In this document: one piece after another, positions 28,976-37,879 of the stretch
Layout: each line of letters opens with the position of its first letter
How positions within the stretch are numbered: position 1 is the stretch's first letter
Assembly (NCBI RefSeq): GCF_900187045.1
Contig: NZ_LT906453.1
Location: forward strand, 1,736,001 to 1,800,000
Reading direction: 5' to 3'
Length of the DNA stretch: 64,000 nucleotides
From: Dermatophilus congolensis
Lineage (GTDB): Bacteria > Actinomycetota > Actinomycetes > Actinomycetales > Dermatophilaceae
Notes under the pieces: generated by a model
The model's database searches: none
The model's input: only the letters and a program-made list of their open reading frames with translations
Told to the model about the DNA's origin: nothing
Program-made: the position numbers and the translations under genes

Positions 28976-31747
28976 TCAGGCGTCGCCGCCAGCGTTACCG
29001 GAAGATCCGGCGGAGGGGTCGTCGAGCTTGTACTCGCGTGCTGCGGTCACGGGGACGTCAGCGCCGACCTTGCCTTCTTCAGCCAGGGCGATGAGCGCCT
29101 GGACTGCCATGGAAGGACCGTCGATGTTGAAGAAGCGGCGAGCGGCTGCACGGGTGTCGGAGAAACCGAATCCGTCTGCGCCCAGCGCGTAGTACTTCTG
29201 CGGCACCCATGGACCGATCTGGTCCTGCACCTGGCGCATGTAGTCGCTGGTGGCGATGACCGGGCCGGGAGCTTCGGCGAGGCACTGCGTGATGTAGGGC
29301 GTGCGGCGTTCCTTGCCCGGGTCGCGCAGCTGCTCGTTGTCGCATTCCAGAGCTTCGCGGCGCAGCTCGGTCCACGAGGTGACCGACCAGACGTCAGCGT
29401 TTACTCCCCAGTCTTCGCGGAGGAGTTCCTGGGCTTCGAGTGCCCACGGAACACCAACACCGGAAGCCAGCAGCTGCACGCGAGGCGCATCTTCCTTGGC
29501 GCCTGCGTCGGTGCCGGACTTGAGCAGGTACATACCGCGCAGGATGCCGTCGACGTCGACGTTCTCCGGCTCCTTGGGCTGCACGATGGGCTCGTTGTAG
29601 ACGGTCAGGTAGTAGATGACGTCTTCGCCAGCGTCGCCTTCTTCGCCGAACATGCGACGCATACCGTCCTGGACGATGTGCGCGATCTCGTAGCCGTATG
29701 CCGGGTCGTAGGAGACGACGCCGGGGTTCGTGGCTGCGAACAGCGGGCTGTGGCCGTCCATGTGCTGCAGGCCTTCACCGGTGAGGGTGGTCCGTCCTGC
29801 GGTGGCGCCGATGAGGAAGCCTCGGCTCAACTGGTCGGCGGCTGCCCAGATAGCGTCAGCCGTTCGCTGGAAGCCGAACATCGAGTAGAAGATGTAGATC
29901 GGCAACATCGGCTCACCGTGCGTGGAGTACGACGAACCTGCAGCGGTGAACGCGGCCAACGAACCGGCCTCGTTGATACCCAGGTGCAAGAGCTGACCCT
30001 GTGGGGACTCCTTGTAAGCCAGCATCAGCTCAGCGTCCACCGAGGTGTAGTTCTGGCCGTGTGGGTTGTAGATCTTCGCGGTCGGGAAGAACGAGTCCAT
30101 ACCGAACGTGCGGGCCTCGTCGGGGATGATCGGCACAACGCGCTTGCCGAATTCCTTGTCCCGCATGAGGTCTTTGAGCAAGCGCACGAACGCCATGGTG
30201 GTGGCAACCTGCTGCTTACCCGAACCCTTCTTAGCGACCTTGTATGCCGCGTCGTCGGGAAGGTGCACCGGGGTGTGTTTGCTGCGGCGCTCCGGAACGA
30301 AACCACCGAGCTGACGGCGACGTTCGAGGGCGTACTGCACGCGCTCATCGTCCGGGCCGGGGTTGTAGTACGGAGGCAGGTAGGGGTCTTTCTCCAGCTG
30401 CTCGTCCGTGAACGGGATGTGCAGGGTGTCGCGCAGCGCCTTCAGGTCATCAAGCGCGAGTTTCTTCATCTGGTGCGTAGCGTTGCGACCGGCGAAGTGA
30501 GAACCGAGCGTGTAGCCCTTAATAGTGTGGGCGAGGATGACGGTCGGCTGGCCGGTGTGCTTCATTGCACGGTCGTAGGCGGCGTAGATCTTGCGGTAGT
30601 CGTGGCCACCACGCTTGAGCTTCCACCAGATGTCTTCGTCAGACCAGTTCTCGACCATCTTCAGGGTGCGCGGGTCACGTCCGAAGAAGTGGTCACGAAC
30701 GTACTTACCGTCGTTGGCGCGGAAGGTCTGGAAGTCACCGTCGAGGGTGGTGTTCATAACCTCGCGCAGCGCGCCCTGGCTGTCAGCAGCGAGGAGCTCA
30801 TCCCAGCCACGACCCCAGATCAGCTTGATGACGTTCCATCCTGCACCGGCGAAGTAGGACTCCAGCTCCTGGATGATCTTGCCGTTACCACGCACCGGGC
30901 CGTCTAGACGCTGCAGGTTGCAGTTAACGACAAAGGTGAGGTTGTCGAGCTCTTCACCCGCTGCCCACTGCAGGGCACCGCGGCTTTCGACCTCATCCAT
31001 TTCACCGTCACCGAGGAACGCCCACACATGCTGCTGAGAGGTGTCCTTGATGCCGCGGTTGTGCAGGTAGCGGTTGAACTGTGCCTGGTAGATCGCGTTG
31101 ATCGGCCCCAGACCCATCGACACGGTCGGGAACTGCCAGAAGTCGCCCATGCTGCGCGGGTGCGGGTACGAGGGGATCGCCTCGATGTTGCCGCTGACGA
31201 TGTGGCTCTTCTCCTGACGGAAACCGTCAAGACGGTCTTCGCTCAGGCGTCCTTCGAGGAAGGCGCGGGCGTACATGCCCGGGGAAGCGTGACCCTGGAA
31301 GAAGATCTGGTCACCGCCACCGGGGTGGTCCTGGCCGCGGAAGAAGTGGTTGAGACCGACCTCGTACAGCGAAGCTGCCGATGCGTAAGTGGAGATGTGT
31401 CCACCAACGCCGATGCCGGGACGCTGCGCCCGGTGCACCAGCACAGCTGCGTTCCAGCGCACGAGGCGGCGGAAAGCCCGCTCCATGTCCTCGTCGCCGG
31501 GGAACCACGGCTCTTGCTCGATCGGAATCGTGTTCACGTAGTCGGTGGTGCGCGTGGTGGGCACACCAACCTCGTTTTCGCGGGCGTGCTGCATCATCCG
31601 CAGCATCAGGTAACGAGCCCGCTGGGTGCCTCCATTACGGAGCACCGCATCCATCGACTCGAGCCATTCGGCGGTCTCCTCCGGATCTACATCCGGGAGT
31701 CGACTGGGCAGACCGTTGATGATCGGTCCTGATTCTTCGGAAGACAC
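28976..31747 (-). CDS. aceE: Pyruvate dehydrogenase E1 component, homodimeric
   Basis: Decarboxylates pyruvate with thiamine diphosphate and passes acetyl to the E2 lipoyl group. The 923-residue product has the ThDP motif [16 protein letters not shown], the long homodimeric layout, and [17 protein letters not shown] and [15 protein letters not shown] in the C-terminal half. I chose the GTG at 31747 because AAAGGA lies 8 bases upstream and family members begin near [17 protein letters not shown]; the in-frame ATG 23 codons earlier adds a tail without family support. aceE stands alone here, as in mycobacteria, without E2 and E3 genes adjacent. Confidence 0.96.
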   Translation of the reverse strand: MSSEESGPIINGLPSRLPDVDPEETAEWLESMDAVLRNGGTQRARYLMLRMMQHARENEVGVPTTRTTDYVNTIPIEQEPWFPGDEDMERAFRRLVRWNAAVLVHRAQRPGIGVGGHISTYASAASLYEVGLNHFFRGQDHPGGGDQIFFQGHASPGMYARAFLEGRLSEDRLDGFRQEKSHIVSGNIEAIPSYPHPRSMGDFWQFPTVSMGLGPINAIYQAQFNRYLHNRGIKDTSQQHVWAFLGDGEMDEVESRGALQWAAGEELDNLTFVVNCNLQRLDGPVRGNGKIIQELESYFAGAGWNVIKLIWGRGWDELLAADSQGALREVMNTTLDGDFQTFRANDGKYVRDHFFGRDPRTLKMVENWSDEDIWWKLKRGGHDYRKIYAAYDRAMKHTGQPTVILAHTIKGYTLGSHFAGRNATHQMKKLALDDLKALRDTLHIPFTDEQLEKDPYLPPYYNPGPDDERVQYALERRRQLGGFVPERRSKHTPVHLPDDAAYKVAKKGSGKQQVATTMAFVRLLKDLMRDKEFGKRVVPIIPDEARTFGMDSFFPTAKIYNPHGQNYTSVDAELMLAYKESPQGQLLHLGINEAGSLAAFTAAGSSYSTHGEPMLPIYIFYSMFGFQRTADAIWAAADQLSRGFLIGATAGRTTLTGEGLQHMDGHSPLFAATNPGVVSYDPAYGYEIAHIVQDGMRRMFGEEGDAGEDVIYYLTVYNEPIVQPKEPENVDVDGILRGMYLLKSGTDAGAKEDAPRVQLLASGVGVPWALEAQELLREDWGVNADVWSVTSWTELRREALECDNEQLRDPGKERRTPYITQCLAEAPGPVIATSDYMRQVQDQIGPWVPQKYYALGADGFGFSDTRAAARRFFNIDGPSMAVQALIALAEEGKVGADVPVTAAREYKLDDPSAGSSGNAGGDA

Positions 31748-32264
31748 GAAGATTCCTTTCTGCGGGGCAGCCGGGGGTCGAGACACGACATCTGCGCGTC
31801 CCGGTTGACGCGGCATAACAACGCCACGTACTCGCTTGGGGGTGGTTGCGCCGAATGTGACGCAGCCCTATGCCTCCATCCTGGCATTGATGGGCATTGA
31901 TGACATCAGATGATGTGCCCACGCCAGCGGACTTAGGTTCATAGTATGAGACGTCGCGCGGTTCGTTTCTCACGGCCATTTCCTCGGTCGTTGACGCGAA
32001 ATGTGTGAACGACAGGGCAACGGCCGATAAGGACCTCGGCGTCGATATGAGGATTTCACGCCTCGTATACGACAATCGACGTGAGCGCGCCTGGCTGCGC
32101 TCGCTCCGGAGGCGGACCGCACGCGCCGCAAAACTCACAGAGCGAGCCGCGAGTGCCGCACACACATGAATCACGATGGCCAAAGATGAGGTGTACCGCA
32201 GGGCCCTCGTCGGCCGGACGCGATGATCCATTCCAGGACTCGCATAACGAGGAAGGTGCACAGA
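31748..32264. other. Divergent promoter region between aceE and DUF3052 gene
   Basis: No frame here has both a good start and homology. It holds the aceE promoter on the minus strand and the DUF3052 promoter on the plus strand. At 31883-31908 the phrase GGCATTGATG occurs twice, running into the palindrome TGATG-A-CATCA (31898-31908), about 150 bp upstream of aceE. This is a candidate operator for pyruvate or redox control; I cannot name the regulator. Near 32060-32160 the text is GC-rich with no structure I can interpret. Confidence 0.5.
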
Positions 32265-32684
32265 GTGGCAACGTCCGCACAGAACGGACATCTGAGCAAG
32301 CTTGGCTTCGGCAATGGCGACATCGTCATGGAGTTCGGCTACGACGACGACGTCGATGACAACCTCCGCATGGAGATCGAGGACCTCATTGATGGTGACC
32401 TCGAAGACGAAGACTTCGAGGAGGCTGTTGACGCGGTTCTCGTCTGGTGGCGCGACGGCGACGGCGACCTAACAGACAACCTCGTCGATGCCGTATCAGC
32501 TTTGGGGCCTAACGGATTCATCGTGCTGCTCTCTCCGAAGGTGGGCAGGGACGGTGAAGTTGACCCCGTCGAGATCGCTGAAGCCGCTGAAACTGCCGGG
32601 CTCAACGCCTCAGTGAGCACCAACCTGACCCCTCAGTGGTCCGCCACGCGCCTGGTTGCCCCCAAGAACGCAGCCAAACGCTGA
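32265..32684 (+). CDS. DUF3052 family protein
   Basis: The 139-residue acidic cytosolic protein matches DUF3052: GHLSKLGFGNGDIVMEFGYD at the start, then a very acidic middle with repeated Asp/Glu pairs, NGFIVLLSPKVGRDGEVDP and a C-terminal PQWSATRLVAP. Function is unknown. The GTG at 32265 is set by GAGGAAGG eight bases upstream; an in-frame ATG at 32223 adds 14 unsupported residues. It sits with aceE and an AhpE-type peroxiredoxin as in mycobacteria, which supports the call. Confidence 0.85.
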   Translation: MATSAQNGHLSKLGFGNGDIVMEFGYDDDVDDNLRMEIEDLIDGDLEDEDFEEAVDAVLVWWRDGDGDLTDNLVDAVSALGPNGFIVLLSPKVGRDGEVDPVEIAEAAETAGLNASVSTNLTPQWSATRLVAPKNAAKR

Positions 32685-32724
32685 TCTCGGGCTTATTCAC
32701 CAGCACGGGAAGGCAAAGCCCCCT

Positions 32725-33207
32725 ATGTGCGATAAAACGCAGATACCTGAAATTGGCGACCACATCGCCGATTTCACTGCGCGTGATCAGCATGGCGCTG
32801 TCGTCTCACTTGAGCGGCTGCGACGCCAGACCGCAGTTCTCGTTGTGTTCATTTCGTACGCCTTCTCTGGGATATGCCAGGGCGAACTAGACGAAATCCG
32901 TGACAACTACGAGCAGTTCCGATCCGAGCATGTGCAGACGGTTGTCGTCTCAACGGATTCGATGTTTACGCTGCGAGCTTGGGGTGACCAGAACGGATTC
33001 GAGTTTCCGCTCCTGTCAGATTTCTGGCCTCACGGGGGGATAGCTAAAGCTTTCGGGGTGTTTGACGAGTCTGCAGGCACGGCTATCCGGGGGACCTTTC
33101 TCATTGATCCCAGTGGCGTTTTGCAGTGGAAAATGATCACCTCTGCCGGGCAGCGACGAGACTTTTCTGCCTACCGCCAGGCATTAGGGGTCCTCATCGG
33201 TGAATAA
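32725..33207 (+). CDS. ahpE: AhpE-type 1-Cys peroxiredoxin
   Basis: Reduces hydroperoxides with a thiol partner such as mycothiol/mycoredoxin in actinobacteria. The 160-residue product has the peroxidatic cysteine in AFSGICQGELDEIRD and the AhpE phrases FPLLSDFWPHGGIA and AFGVFDES. The usual PxxxT/S before the cysteine reads SYAFSGIC, so the conserved proline is a serine while the hydroxyl residue is kept as Ser. The ATG at 32725 begins at MCDKTQIPEIGDHIADF; the purine-rich GGGAAGG upstream is a little distant. It follows DUF3052 after 40 bp, as in the mycobacterial locus. Confidence 0.87.
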   Translation: MCDKTQIPEIGDHIADFTARDQHGAVVSLERLRRQTAVLVVFISYAFSGICQGELDEIRDNYEQFRSEHVQTVVVSTDSMFTLRAWGDQNGFEFPLLSDFWPHGGIAKAFGVFDESAGTAIRGTFLIDPSGVLQWKMITSAGQRRDFSAYRQALGVLIGE

Positions 33208-33254
33208 CGCGAACGGGTGGGCGCAAAATTTTTCGCCCACCCGTTCGCGTTATT
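33203..33254 (+). terminator. Long perfect hairpin after ahpE
   Basis: 21-base arms (33203-33223 and 33234-33254) pair perfectly around a 10-base loop CAAAATTTTT. The left arm overlaps the ahpE stop codon. It separates ahpE from the tRNA-Val transcript. Confidence 0.85.
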
Positions 33255-33306
33255 GCCCGCACATAGGGCAGACTGTGAAACCGCGCTCTCCAGTAAGCGA
33301 GAGCAA

Positions 33307-33379
33307 GGACCTGTAGCTCAGTTGGTAGAGCACCGCGTTTACACCGCGGGTGTCGTCGGTTCGAGCCCGGCCGGGTCCA
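33307..33379 (+). tRNA. tRNA-Val (TAC)
   Basis: 73-nt cloverleaf: acceptor GGACCTG/CGGGTCC, D-arm GCTC...GAGC, anticodon arm CCGCG-TTTACAC-CGCGG (anticodon TAC), T-arm GTCGG-TTCGAGC-CCGGC, discriminator A. No CCA is encoded; the next base but one begins the ATG of the following gene. Confidence 0.95.
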
Positions 33380-33380
33380 C

Positions 33381-34241
33381 ATGAGCGTTGCCACCCTGGC
33401 TGACGTGCTGGCTATCCTTGAAAACTCCTACCCAGCCCACACTGCGCAGTCGTGGGACAAGGTCGGGCTCGTTGCCGGGGACCATGGCCAGCCAATTCAA
33501 CGAATCCACTTCGCTGTCGATCCCACGCTCGACGTGGTTCGTGAAGCAGTCACCGCTGGCGCCGACCTTCTTGTGACGCATCACCCGTTGCTGTTGCGCG
33601 GAATCCATTCCGTAGCCACAACAACCGCCAAAGGCGCCATCCTCACCGAAGCAATCGTCGCTGACCTGGCTCTTTTCTGCGCCCACACGAACGCCGACTC
33701 GGCATTCCCAGGCGTGAACACTGCTCTGGCAGCTGCGTGTGGTTTGGATCCAGAAGCCACCAGCCCCTTAAGCATCGAAGAAGGATCGCCACTAGGGCTA
33801 GTCGGTGACCTGCCCGCACCGACGCGCTTCGATGAATTCGTCACGCGGTTAGCTGAACAACTTCCACGCACTGCGGTGGGAGTGCGGGCCTCTGGGCCAG
33901 CGCACGGACAAGTGCAACGCGTAGCCCTGCTCGGCGGGGCAGGAGATTCCCTCTTTGACGAGGTCCGGGCCGCCAAAGCGGATGTATACGTCACCTCCGA
34001 CCTGCGTCACCACCCGGCAAGCGAAGCCCGAGAAGAAGCCTTCGGCGCCACGCCCTACCTCGTCGACGCCGGCCACTACGCCACCGAACACCTTTGGCTC
34101 GCAGAAGCAGCCGAAACTTTGCGATCCAACCTCCACACACACGGCCACGTTGTCGACGTGTACGTTAGTGAGCTCGTCACCGACCCGTGGAGCTTCGTTA
34201 TTGGCGCCCACGGGCCGTGCGAAAATCCTGAGCGCATGTGA
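33381..34241 (+). CDS. NIF3/DUF34 family metal-binding protein
   Basis: The 286-residue product matches the NIF3 (DUF34) family, a di-metal fold once annotated as GTP cyclohydrolase type 1, function unsettled. Seen: TLADVLAILENSYPAHTAQS with WDKVGLVAGD at the start, the metal motif VTHHPLLLRGIHSV, AHTNADSA, and near the end DAGHYATEHLWL. The ATG is only one base after the discriminator base of tRNA-Val, so it has no ribosome site apart from tRNA sequence, yet the residues right after it match the family start. With the two genes downstream it repeats the mycobacterial order. Confidence 0.9.
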   Translation: MSVATLADVLAILENSYPAHTAQSWDKVGLVAGDHGQPIQRIHFAVDPTLDVVREAVTAGADLLVTHHPLLLRGIHSVATTTAKGAILTEAIVADLALFCAHTNADSAFPGVNTALAAACGLDPEATSPLSIEEGSPLGLVGDLPAPTRFDEFVTRLAEQLPRTAVGVRASGPAHGQVQRVALLGGAGDSLFDEVRAAKADVYVTSDLRHHPASEAREEAFGATPYLVDAGHYATEHLWLAEAAETLRSNLHTHGHVVDVYVSELVTDPWSFVIGAHGPCENPERM

Positions 34242-34358
34242 CCTGAGCAGCACCACGACGCACATTCCGCTACCGTGCGGAAGGAACCTCAACGGCCACG
34301 GGCTGCCAGAACATGCCACGTCGCCCAGCAGGACAAAGTGAACACAGATAGGACCACG

Positions 34359-35096
34359 ATGAAGGCCGACCCCGGTCAGCAATGGAAACTGCTCGACCTC
34401 GCCTCGCTGGACACGCGCACTGCGCAGATAGCCCACCGACGCGCCAACCTGCCCGAGGCCGAAGCCGCCGCGGCCGCCCTGCGCACCCTGGAAGAACTCG
34501 AAGCCGAACTGGTGCGCGCACGCACAGACCTCAGCGACACTGAGCGCGAAGCAACCAAAGCCGCCGCTGACGTCCGAATCGTCATTGACCGCATCAAACG
34601 CACCACCGCTCGCCTTGATGATGGCTCTGCTTCTGCCCGCGAACTGCAGAACCTGCAATCCGAACTCGAATCCCTCGAACGGCGCCGTTCTGTCCTGGAA
34701 AGCGAACGAACAGTAGTAGACAAACGCGCACGTGTACTACGCGAACGCGTCACCGACTTGGAACCACGCGAAGCCGAAGCCAGCACAGCTCTGACCCAGG
34801 CCCGCGCCGCGGAAAAGAAAGCCCGCAACGACCTTGACGATGCTGAGCACACCATCTCCCGCTCACGTCAAGACTTCGCAGAAGGGGTCCAAAGTGACCT
34901 GCTGGCCCTCTACGAAAAAATCCGGGCAAGCACAGGCATGGGAGCCGCAGCACTGACACAACGCCGCTGCGGTGGCTGCAACCTGGAACTGCTTGGCCGT
35001 GACCTGCACCGCGTGGCCACGGCGCCTTTGAACGAGGTTGTCCGCTGCGAAAACTGCAGTCGCATCATTGTTCGAACCAGCGACTCCGGGCTGTGA
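34359..35096 (+). CDS. Coiled-coil protein with C4 zinc ribbon (DUF164 type)
   Basis: The 245-residue product is mostly a long charged coiled coil (residues ~15-185, rich in Glu/Arg/Ala heptads). A C-terminal zinc ribbon follows with cysteines in RRCGGCNLELLG and VRCENCSRII. The family is widespread, and members have been linked to RNA binding and translation silencing in some bacteria; the role here is inference. The ATG at 34359 has ATAGGA seven bases upstream; longer in-frame starts fall in unsupported sequence. It lies between NIF3 and the phosphatase, as in mycobacteria. Confidence 0.85.
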   Translation: MKADPGQQWKLLDLASLDTRTAQIAHRRANLPEAEAAAAALRTLEELEAELVRARTDLSDTEREATKAAADVRIVIDRIKRTTARLDDGSASARELQNLQSELESLERRRSVLESERTVVDKRARVLRERVTDLEPREAEASTALTQARAAEKKARNDLDDAEHTISRSRQDFAEGVQSDLLALYEKIRASTGMGAAALTQRRCGGCNLELLGRDLHRVATAPLNEVVRCENCSRIIVRTSDSGL

Positions 35097-35110
35097 CATA
35101 GGCACACCAG

Positions 35111-35755
35111 ATGCACACTGCCCCTGACCTTGATGCACCCACTCGACTATGGCTTGTACGTCATGGCACAACCGCACACACGATGTGTGGCCGCATCTCA
35201 GGCAGGGGCGGCATCGACCCCGACCTTGACGACAACGGGGCAGAGCAAGCCGCACGCGTCGCAGCAGCACTACACCGCGAAATAAAAGAACCCGCCGTGC
35301 AGGTTGTGAGCAGCTCACTGCGACGTGCACACACAACGGCCCAAGTGATCGCCGCAGCAGTCAACACAGACGTCGTCTGCCGCCCTGCGTGGGATGAACA
35401 AGACATGGGTGACTGGGATGGCCTCACCTGGTCTGAGATCAAAGCTCGCGGAGCAGACGCAGCAGCCATCCGATGCGGGAACACCCAAAGCGCGCCCGGT
35501 GGAGAAAATTTCGCACAGCTGTGCACACGCGTACACCAGGACTGGGAAGAGATCATCACTGCAGCCCAGTCTCTGGTTATCGTCACGCACCGTGGCCCCT
35601 TAGATGCGCTCCTGGTCAAACTGCTCGGAATCGACCGCAGCACCGCGGCACTCTTTGACATCGCGCCGTGCTCAATCACCCGGATCCGCGCGTGGCGCGA
35701 TGGAGGCGTAGCAATCGACACACTCGGCGAAAAAGCACACCTGCTCGAACACTAA
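35111..35755 (+). CDS. Histidine phosphatase (phosphoglycerate-mutase-like) family protein
   Basis: The 214-residue product has the phosphohistidine motif LVRHGTTAH near residue 17, the arginine in SSSLRRAHTTAQVIA, the acid WDEQDMGDWDG and the second histidine in THRGPLDALLV. Such proteins include CobC-type alpha-ribazole phosphatases. In mycobacteria the equivalent gene is fused to an RNase HI domain; here only the phosphatase half is present, starting 14 bp after the zinc-ribbon gene. No cobalamin gene is nearby, so the substrate stays open. Confidence 0.85.
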   Translation: MHTAPDLDAPTRLWLVRHGTTAHTMCGRISGRGGIDPDLDDNGAEQAARVAAALHREIKEPAVQVVSSSLRRAHTTAQVIAAAVNTDVVCRPAWDEQDMGDWDGLTWSEIKARGADAAAIRCGNTQSAPGGENFAQLCTRVHQDWEEIITAAQSLVIVTHRGPLDALLVKLLGIDRSTAALFDIAPCSITRIRAWRDGGVAIDTLGEKAHLLEH

Positions 35756-35804
35756 AAGCCGAGCACATCTCGACGCGTGCTTTGCATCAACGCCGCATCA
35801 TGCA

Positions 35805-35844
35805 TCAGGGGGAGGTCACCGGCATGCCGGTGACCTCCCCCTGA
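35805..35844. terminator. Perfect 40-bp palindrome between phosphatase gene and ptsI
   Basis: Two 20-base arms without loop, centred on GCATGC (TCAGGGGGAGGTCACCGGCA and its complement). The flanking genes converge on it. Confidence 0.85.
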
Positions 35845-35856
35845 GATATAGCCAGA

Positions 35857-37542
35857 TCAGAGCAAATCGTGCAGCGAAGGCGAGACAAGCTCCAGCACAG
35901 CCTGACGCGCATCAGCGGCGCTACGGGCCTGCAAAGCCGACTCAGCCATGTGACGGCACTCGTGCAGCTGATGCATACGCAGCGCAGCCCGCACTGCCTT
36001 CACTCGGCCCGGGGCCATCGACAAGCTAGTGACCCCAAGCCCAACCAAAACCAAGGCCATCAACGGGTCACCGCCGGCCTCACCACAAACACCTGTTTTC
36101 TTACCGTTTGCCAAACCGGCTTCACAGGTGCGCGCCACCAGTTCCAGCAATGCTGGCTGCCACGGGTCAAGAAGACCAGAAAGCTCTCCCTGCATGCGGT
36201 CAGCGGCAAGGGTGTACTGCGACAAGTCGTTGGTGCCGATGCTGACAAAGTCGACAACCTCAAACATGTGGCGAGCCCGAAGAGCAGCCGCAGGAATTTC
36301 AACCATGATGCCAACGCTGGGCAACCCATGAGCTCGGGCCCGCTCAGCGAACCATTCAGCCTCATCTACCGTGGCCACCATGGGAGCCATGACATGCACG
36401 TCAGCCCCGGTAGCGCGGTGAGCGGCAGCCAAAGCCTGCAGCTGCGTTTCCAGCAGGTCTACACGCGCCATCGACAACCGCAGACCTCGCCGCCCTAGCG
36501 CAGGGTTCTCCTCTTCACCGAGGTCAGCAAACGCAAGCGGCTTGTCTGCGCCCGCGTCGAGTGTGCGGACCACAACACGGCGGTCACCGAAAGCGGTGAA
36601 CACGTCGGTGTACGTAGCGGTCTGCTCCTCCAACGTGGGAGCGCAGTCACGCTCAAGGAACAAGAACTCCGTACGGAAAAGGCCAGAGCCCTCAAGATCT
36701 TGCTCTGCGGCAGAACGTGCGTCCTCGATCGTGCCGATGTTGGCCAGGAGAGCAACTTTATGGTCATCCATCGTTGCGCCCGGGCCTCGGGATCCCTCCA
36801 GGGCTCGTGCACGGCGGGTAGCGCGCTCAGCGAGCTGAGTCTGCTCCTCCAGCGTGGGGGAGATGATGACTTCTCCGACTCCACCATCGAGGGCGATTTC
36901 CGTGCCGTCGCTGACATCCAACACGCCTTTGGCCTGTACTACGGCAGGAATGCCAAGCTGTGCAGCCAAGATCGCTGTGTGGCTGGTCGGGCCGCCCTCA
37001 GAAGTGACAATCCCCAACACAGTTCCGGGGGTGAGGGTGGCGGTTTCGGCAGGAGCCAAATCTGCGGCAACAAGTACGCAGGGGCGAACCAGCTCAGGAA
37101 TACCAGGTTCGTTCAAACCGCGGAGCCGGCAGATCACCCGATCCCGGACATCACGCAAGTCTGAGGTGCGCTCTGCCATGTAGCCACCAAGGCTTTCGAA
37201 CATGGCGATGTAGTCGGCCACAGCGTCGTGAACAGCGCGAGTAAGGCCACTACCAGTTGCGAGTTTGCCCTCGATACCGGCGGCCAGGCCAGGGTCGCGG
37301 GCCATCATCGCCGTAGCTTCCAGGACAGGGCGGGCACTTTCGGTGGCGTGGGCTACGCGTGCTTCCAACCCAGCTGCTGTTGCCTCGAGTGCTTCCCGCA
37401 CTGCGCGAGTGGCTTCAGCAACGTCAGTGGTGGGAGGCTCATCGGCATCAAAACCGGGGGCCGGTCGTACGGTGACGACCGGCCCCGAGGCGGTTCCTGC
37501 CGACACGCCGATCCCGGTAAGGATGCGGTGTGTCTCAGTCAT
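35857..37542 (-). CDS. ptsI: PTS enzyme I
   Basis: Takes phosphate from PEP and passes it to HPr. The 562-residue product has the phosphohistidine in GGPTSHTAILA, the PEP-barrel segments FRTEFLFLERD and VSIGTNDLSQYTLAADR, and the active-site cysteine in TGVCGEAGGDP. The ATG at 37542 is chosen because GGAG lies upstream and MTETHRILTGIGVSAG is the family start; a start 8 codons earlier would overlap ptsH. It begins 4 bp after the ptsH stop and is the last gene of the fru-pts operon. Confidence 0.96.
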   Translation of the reverse strand: MTETHRILTGIGVSAGTASGPVVTVRPAPGFDADEPPTTDVAEATRAVREALEATAAGLEARVAHATESARPVLEATAMMARDPGLAAGIEGKLATGSGLTRAVHDAVADYIAMFESLGGYMAERTSDLRDVRDRVICRLRGLNEPGIPELVRPCVLVAADLAPAETATLTPGTVLGIVTSEGGPTSHTAILAAQLGIPAVVQAKGVLDVSDGTEIALDGGVGEVIISPTLEEQTQLAERATRRARALEGSRGPGATMDDHKVALLANIGTIEDARSAAEQDLEGSGLFRTEFLFLERDCAPTLEEQTATYTDVFTAFGDRRVVVRTLDAGADKPLAFADLGEEENPALGRRGLRLSMARVDLLETQLQALAAAHRATGADVHVMAPMVATVDEAEWFAERARAHGLPSVGIMVEIPAAALRARHMFEVVDFVSIGTNDLSQYTLAADRMQGELSGLLDPWQPALLELVARTCEAGLANGKKTGVCGEAGGDPLMALVLVGLGVTSLSMAPGRVKAVRAALRMHQLHECRHMAESALQARSAADARQAVLELVSPSLHDLL

Positions 37543-37546
37543 TGAT

Positions 37547-37816
37547 TCACTCCGCGTCCAGGTCACGGGCCAGGAGCGCGACGAGCTCGTCGAGCTTGGC
37601 CTCAGCGTCGGCGCCTTCGGCAGACAAGGTGACCTGCTCGCCGTGCTTGGCGCCCAGAGCCATCACGGCCAGGATGCTGCGAGCGTCGACGGGTTGGCCG
37701 CCCTCTTTAGCGATTGTCACGGGCAAGCCCGTAGCGGTAGCCGCCTGAACGAACAGAGAGGCGGGGCGTGCATGCAGCCCTACTGAAGAGGCGATTTCTA
37801 CGGTGCGGGTGGCCAT
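37547..37816 (-). CDS. ptsH: HPr phosphocarrier
   Basis: 89-residue phosphocarrier with the active histidine in VGLHARPAS (H15). The second conserved serine region reads RSILAVMALGAKHGEQ, resembling the Ser46 site, though HPr kinase is not general in actinobacteria. The ATG has AAGGAG at good spacing. It lies 63 bp below the EIIBC gene and just ahead of ptsI. Confidence 0.96.
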   Translation of the reverse strand: MATRTVEIASSVGLHARPASLFVQAATATGLPVTIAKEGGQPVDARSILAVMALGAKHGEQVTLSAEGADAEAKLDELVALLARDLDAE

Positions 37817-37879
37817 GTTTTGACTCCTTCGATGGTGCTTTCCGTCCAGGCCGGTTGGCCCGGGCAGTGTATGGAATGC

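Noticed and set aside
28928-30907. Long plus-strand frame opposite aceE (659 codons)
   Set aside because: It is antisense to a well supported aceE and shows no family motif; long antisense frames are common in GC-rich DNA.
31635-32291. 218-codon minus-strand frame in the aceE upstream region
   Set aside because: Overlaps the aceE 5' end in another frame and the divergent promoter; product is Arg/Ser-rich without motif.
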